Assembly: GCA_031553835.1 (NCBI GenBank)
Contig: JAVBKX010000038.1
Location: forward strand, 6,079 to 70,078
Reading direction: 5' to 3'
Length of the DNA stretch: 64,000 nt
Source: JAVBKX01 sp031553835
GTDB taxonomy: Bacteria; Bacteroidota; Bacteroidia; Bacteroidales; Azobacteroidaceae
Shown: positions 63,687-64,000 of the stretch, one piece after another
Layout: every line of letters starts with the position of its first letter
Position numbering within the stretch: the stretch's first letter is position 1
The notes under the pieces: model-generated
Databases searched by the model: none
What the model saw: only the letters and a program-made list of their open reading frames with translations
Told to the model about the DNA's origin: nothing
Position numbers and translations under genes: made by a program

Positions 63687-64000
63687 GACAAATGACTGTT
63701 TAATTAATAAATCAATAAAGAATTAAGAAAAAAAATAAATTGTGGTTTGATCCTTTGCAGTTTACCGCCTGCAAGGAATAAAAATAGGTTTTGTGCGTTT
63801 TTTTTAGTACATTTGTCACCTCCTTTCTTGTTAGTTTGGAGAAATCAGGGCGGTGGATTACTCGGTTCAAAGATGCTTCCGGCCGCCCTTTTTCTTATTA
63901 TATTACTGATATCACGATAAATACAATGTATTGACTGTTTGAAAACAATCATACTCTAATACATCACTCCCTTATTCACTCGTTGCGTTGAAAAACATTC
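63687..64000. other. 314-base upstream region of the Rhs locus
   Basis: No protein gene to the right edge. It holds a small hairpin (63752-63776, near-perfect CCTTTGCAG/CTGCAAGG), a plus-strand TAnnTTTG box and a G/C-rich terminator-like hairpin (63847-63889). The promoter for the minus-strand Rhs operon should be here, but no minus-strand consensus match was found. Confidence 0.55.
63808..63895 (+). ncRNA. Candidate small RNA with promoter and terminator
   Basis: TACATTTG (63808-63815) matches the Bacteroidota -7 box. About 30 bases on, AGGGCGG (63847-63853) pairs with CCGCCCT (63883-63889), followed by TTTTC. A transcript of about 65-75 bases starting near 63822 is plausible. No coding frame of note. 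The -33 box is poor (TTTG with only a 14-base spacer). Confidence 0.35.

Noticed and set aside
1..64000. CRISPR array, insertion sequence, prophage or rRNA
   Set aside because: No regularly spaced direct repeats, transposase motifs, phage structural genes or rRNA sequence were seen on either strand.

Overview
This 64 kb window comes from a member of the phylum Bacteroidota, most likely order Bacteroidales. The ATP synthase operon runs in the Bacteroidota order (beta, epsilon, membrane protein, a, c, b, delta, alpha, gamma). Several promoters match the phylum's TTTG / TAnnTTTG consensus. There are type IX secretion (T9SS) C-terminal sorting domains, many mannosidases, and Kdo (LPS) genes. The presence of T9SS cargo argues for a T9SS-bearing lineage such as the Porphyromonadaceae, Tannerellaceae, Dysgonomonadaceae or Paludibacteraceae rather than Bacteroides itself. 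I cannot name a species.

Layout. 1-7061: F-type ATP synthase operon, cut by the left edge in atpD. 7150-12087: a small Spy-like secreted protein, a GH2 glycosidase, kdsA, tRNA-Leu(CAG) and a secreted WxxGxW-repeat protein. 12192-21519: housekeeping block with an ABC-F ATPase, tRNA-Asn(GTT), tig-clpP-clpX, recQ and guaB. 21616-27490: outer-envelope biogenesis cluster with three SurA/PpiC-like proteins and an OstA/LptA-like protein. 27516-36731: glycan-foraging cluster with a GH29 fucosidase, three consecutive GH92 alpha-mannosidases and a basic-secretory-protein-type zinc peptidase. 36831-50: metF, DNA polymerase III delta' and a convergent GH3-type adenylating enzyme; then a TetR regulator, a radical SAM enzyme, a HhH/beta-barrel protein and a PorQ-like protein, all on the minus strand. 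45129-51069: M16 peptidase, Kef-type antiporter and kdsB. 51078-52961: a T9SS cargo protein. 53277-55768: a DUF4143 ATPase and a beta-lactamase-fold lipoprotein, bracketed by two diverged copies of a short GC-rich element. 56044-63686: a polymorphic-toxin locus on the minus strand, with a frameshifted tail-fibre-like gene, a short YD-motif/T9SS protein, a 2041-residue Rhs protein with a C-terminal toxin tip, and an immunity-like gene.

How the genes fit together. The left half is core metabolism and protein quality control. The carbohydrate genes point to degradation of alpha-mannose-rich and fucosylated glycoproteins: the three GH92 enzymes, the fucosidase and the secreted peptidase are collinear and closely spaced. 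The first GH92 carries Gln where the other two have the catalytic Glu, which suggests a distinct substrate such as mannosyl-phosphate. kdsA and kdsB (LPS Kdo synthesis) are in the same window but unlinked.

The best candidates for something under-described are the Rhs toxin locus at the right edge with its two small secreted partner genes, the GH92 Gln variant, the repeat-bracketed two-gene block, and a candidate small RNA at 63808-63895. No CRISPR array, insertion sequence, rRNA or phage module was seen.
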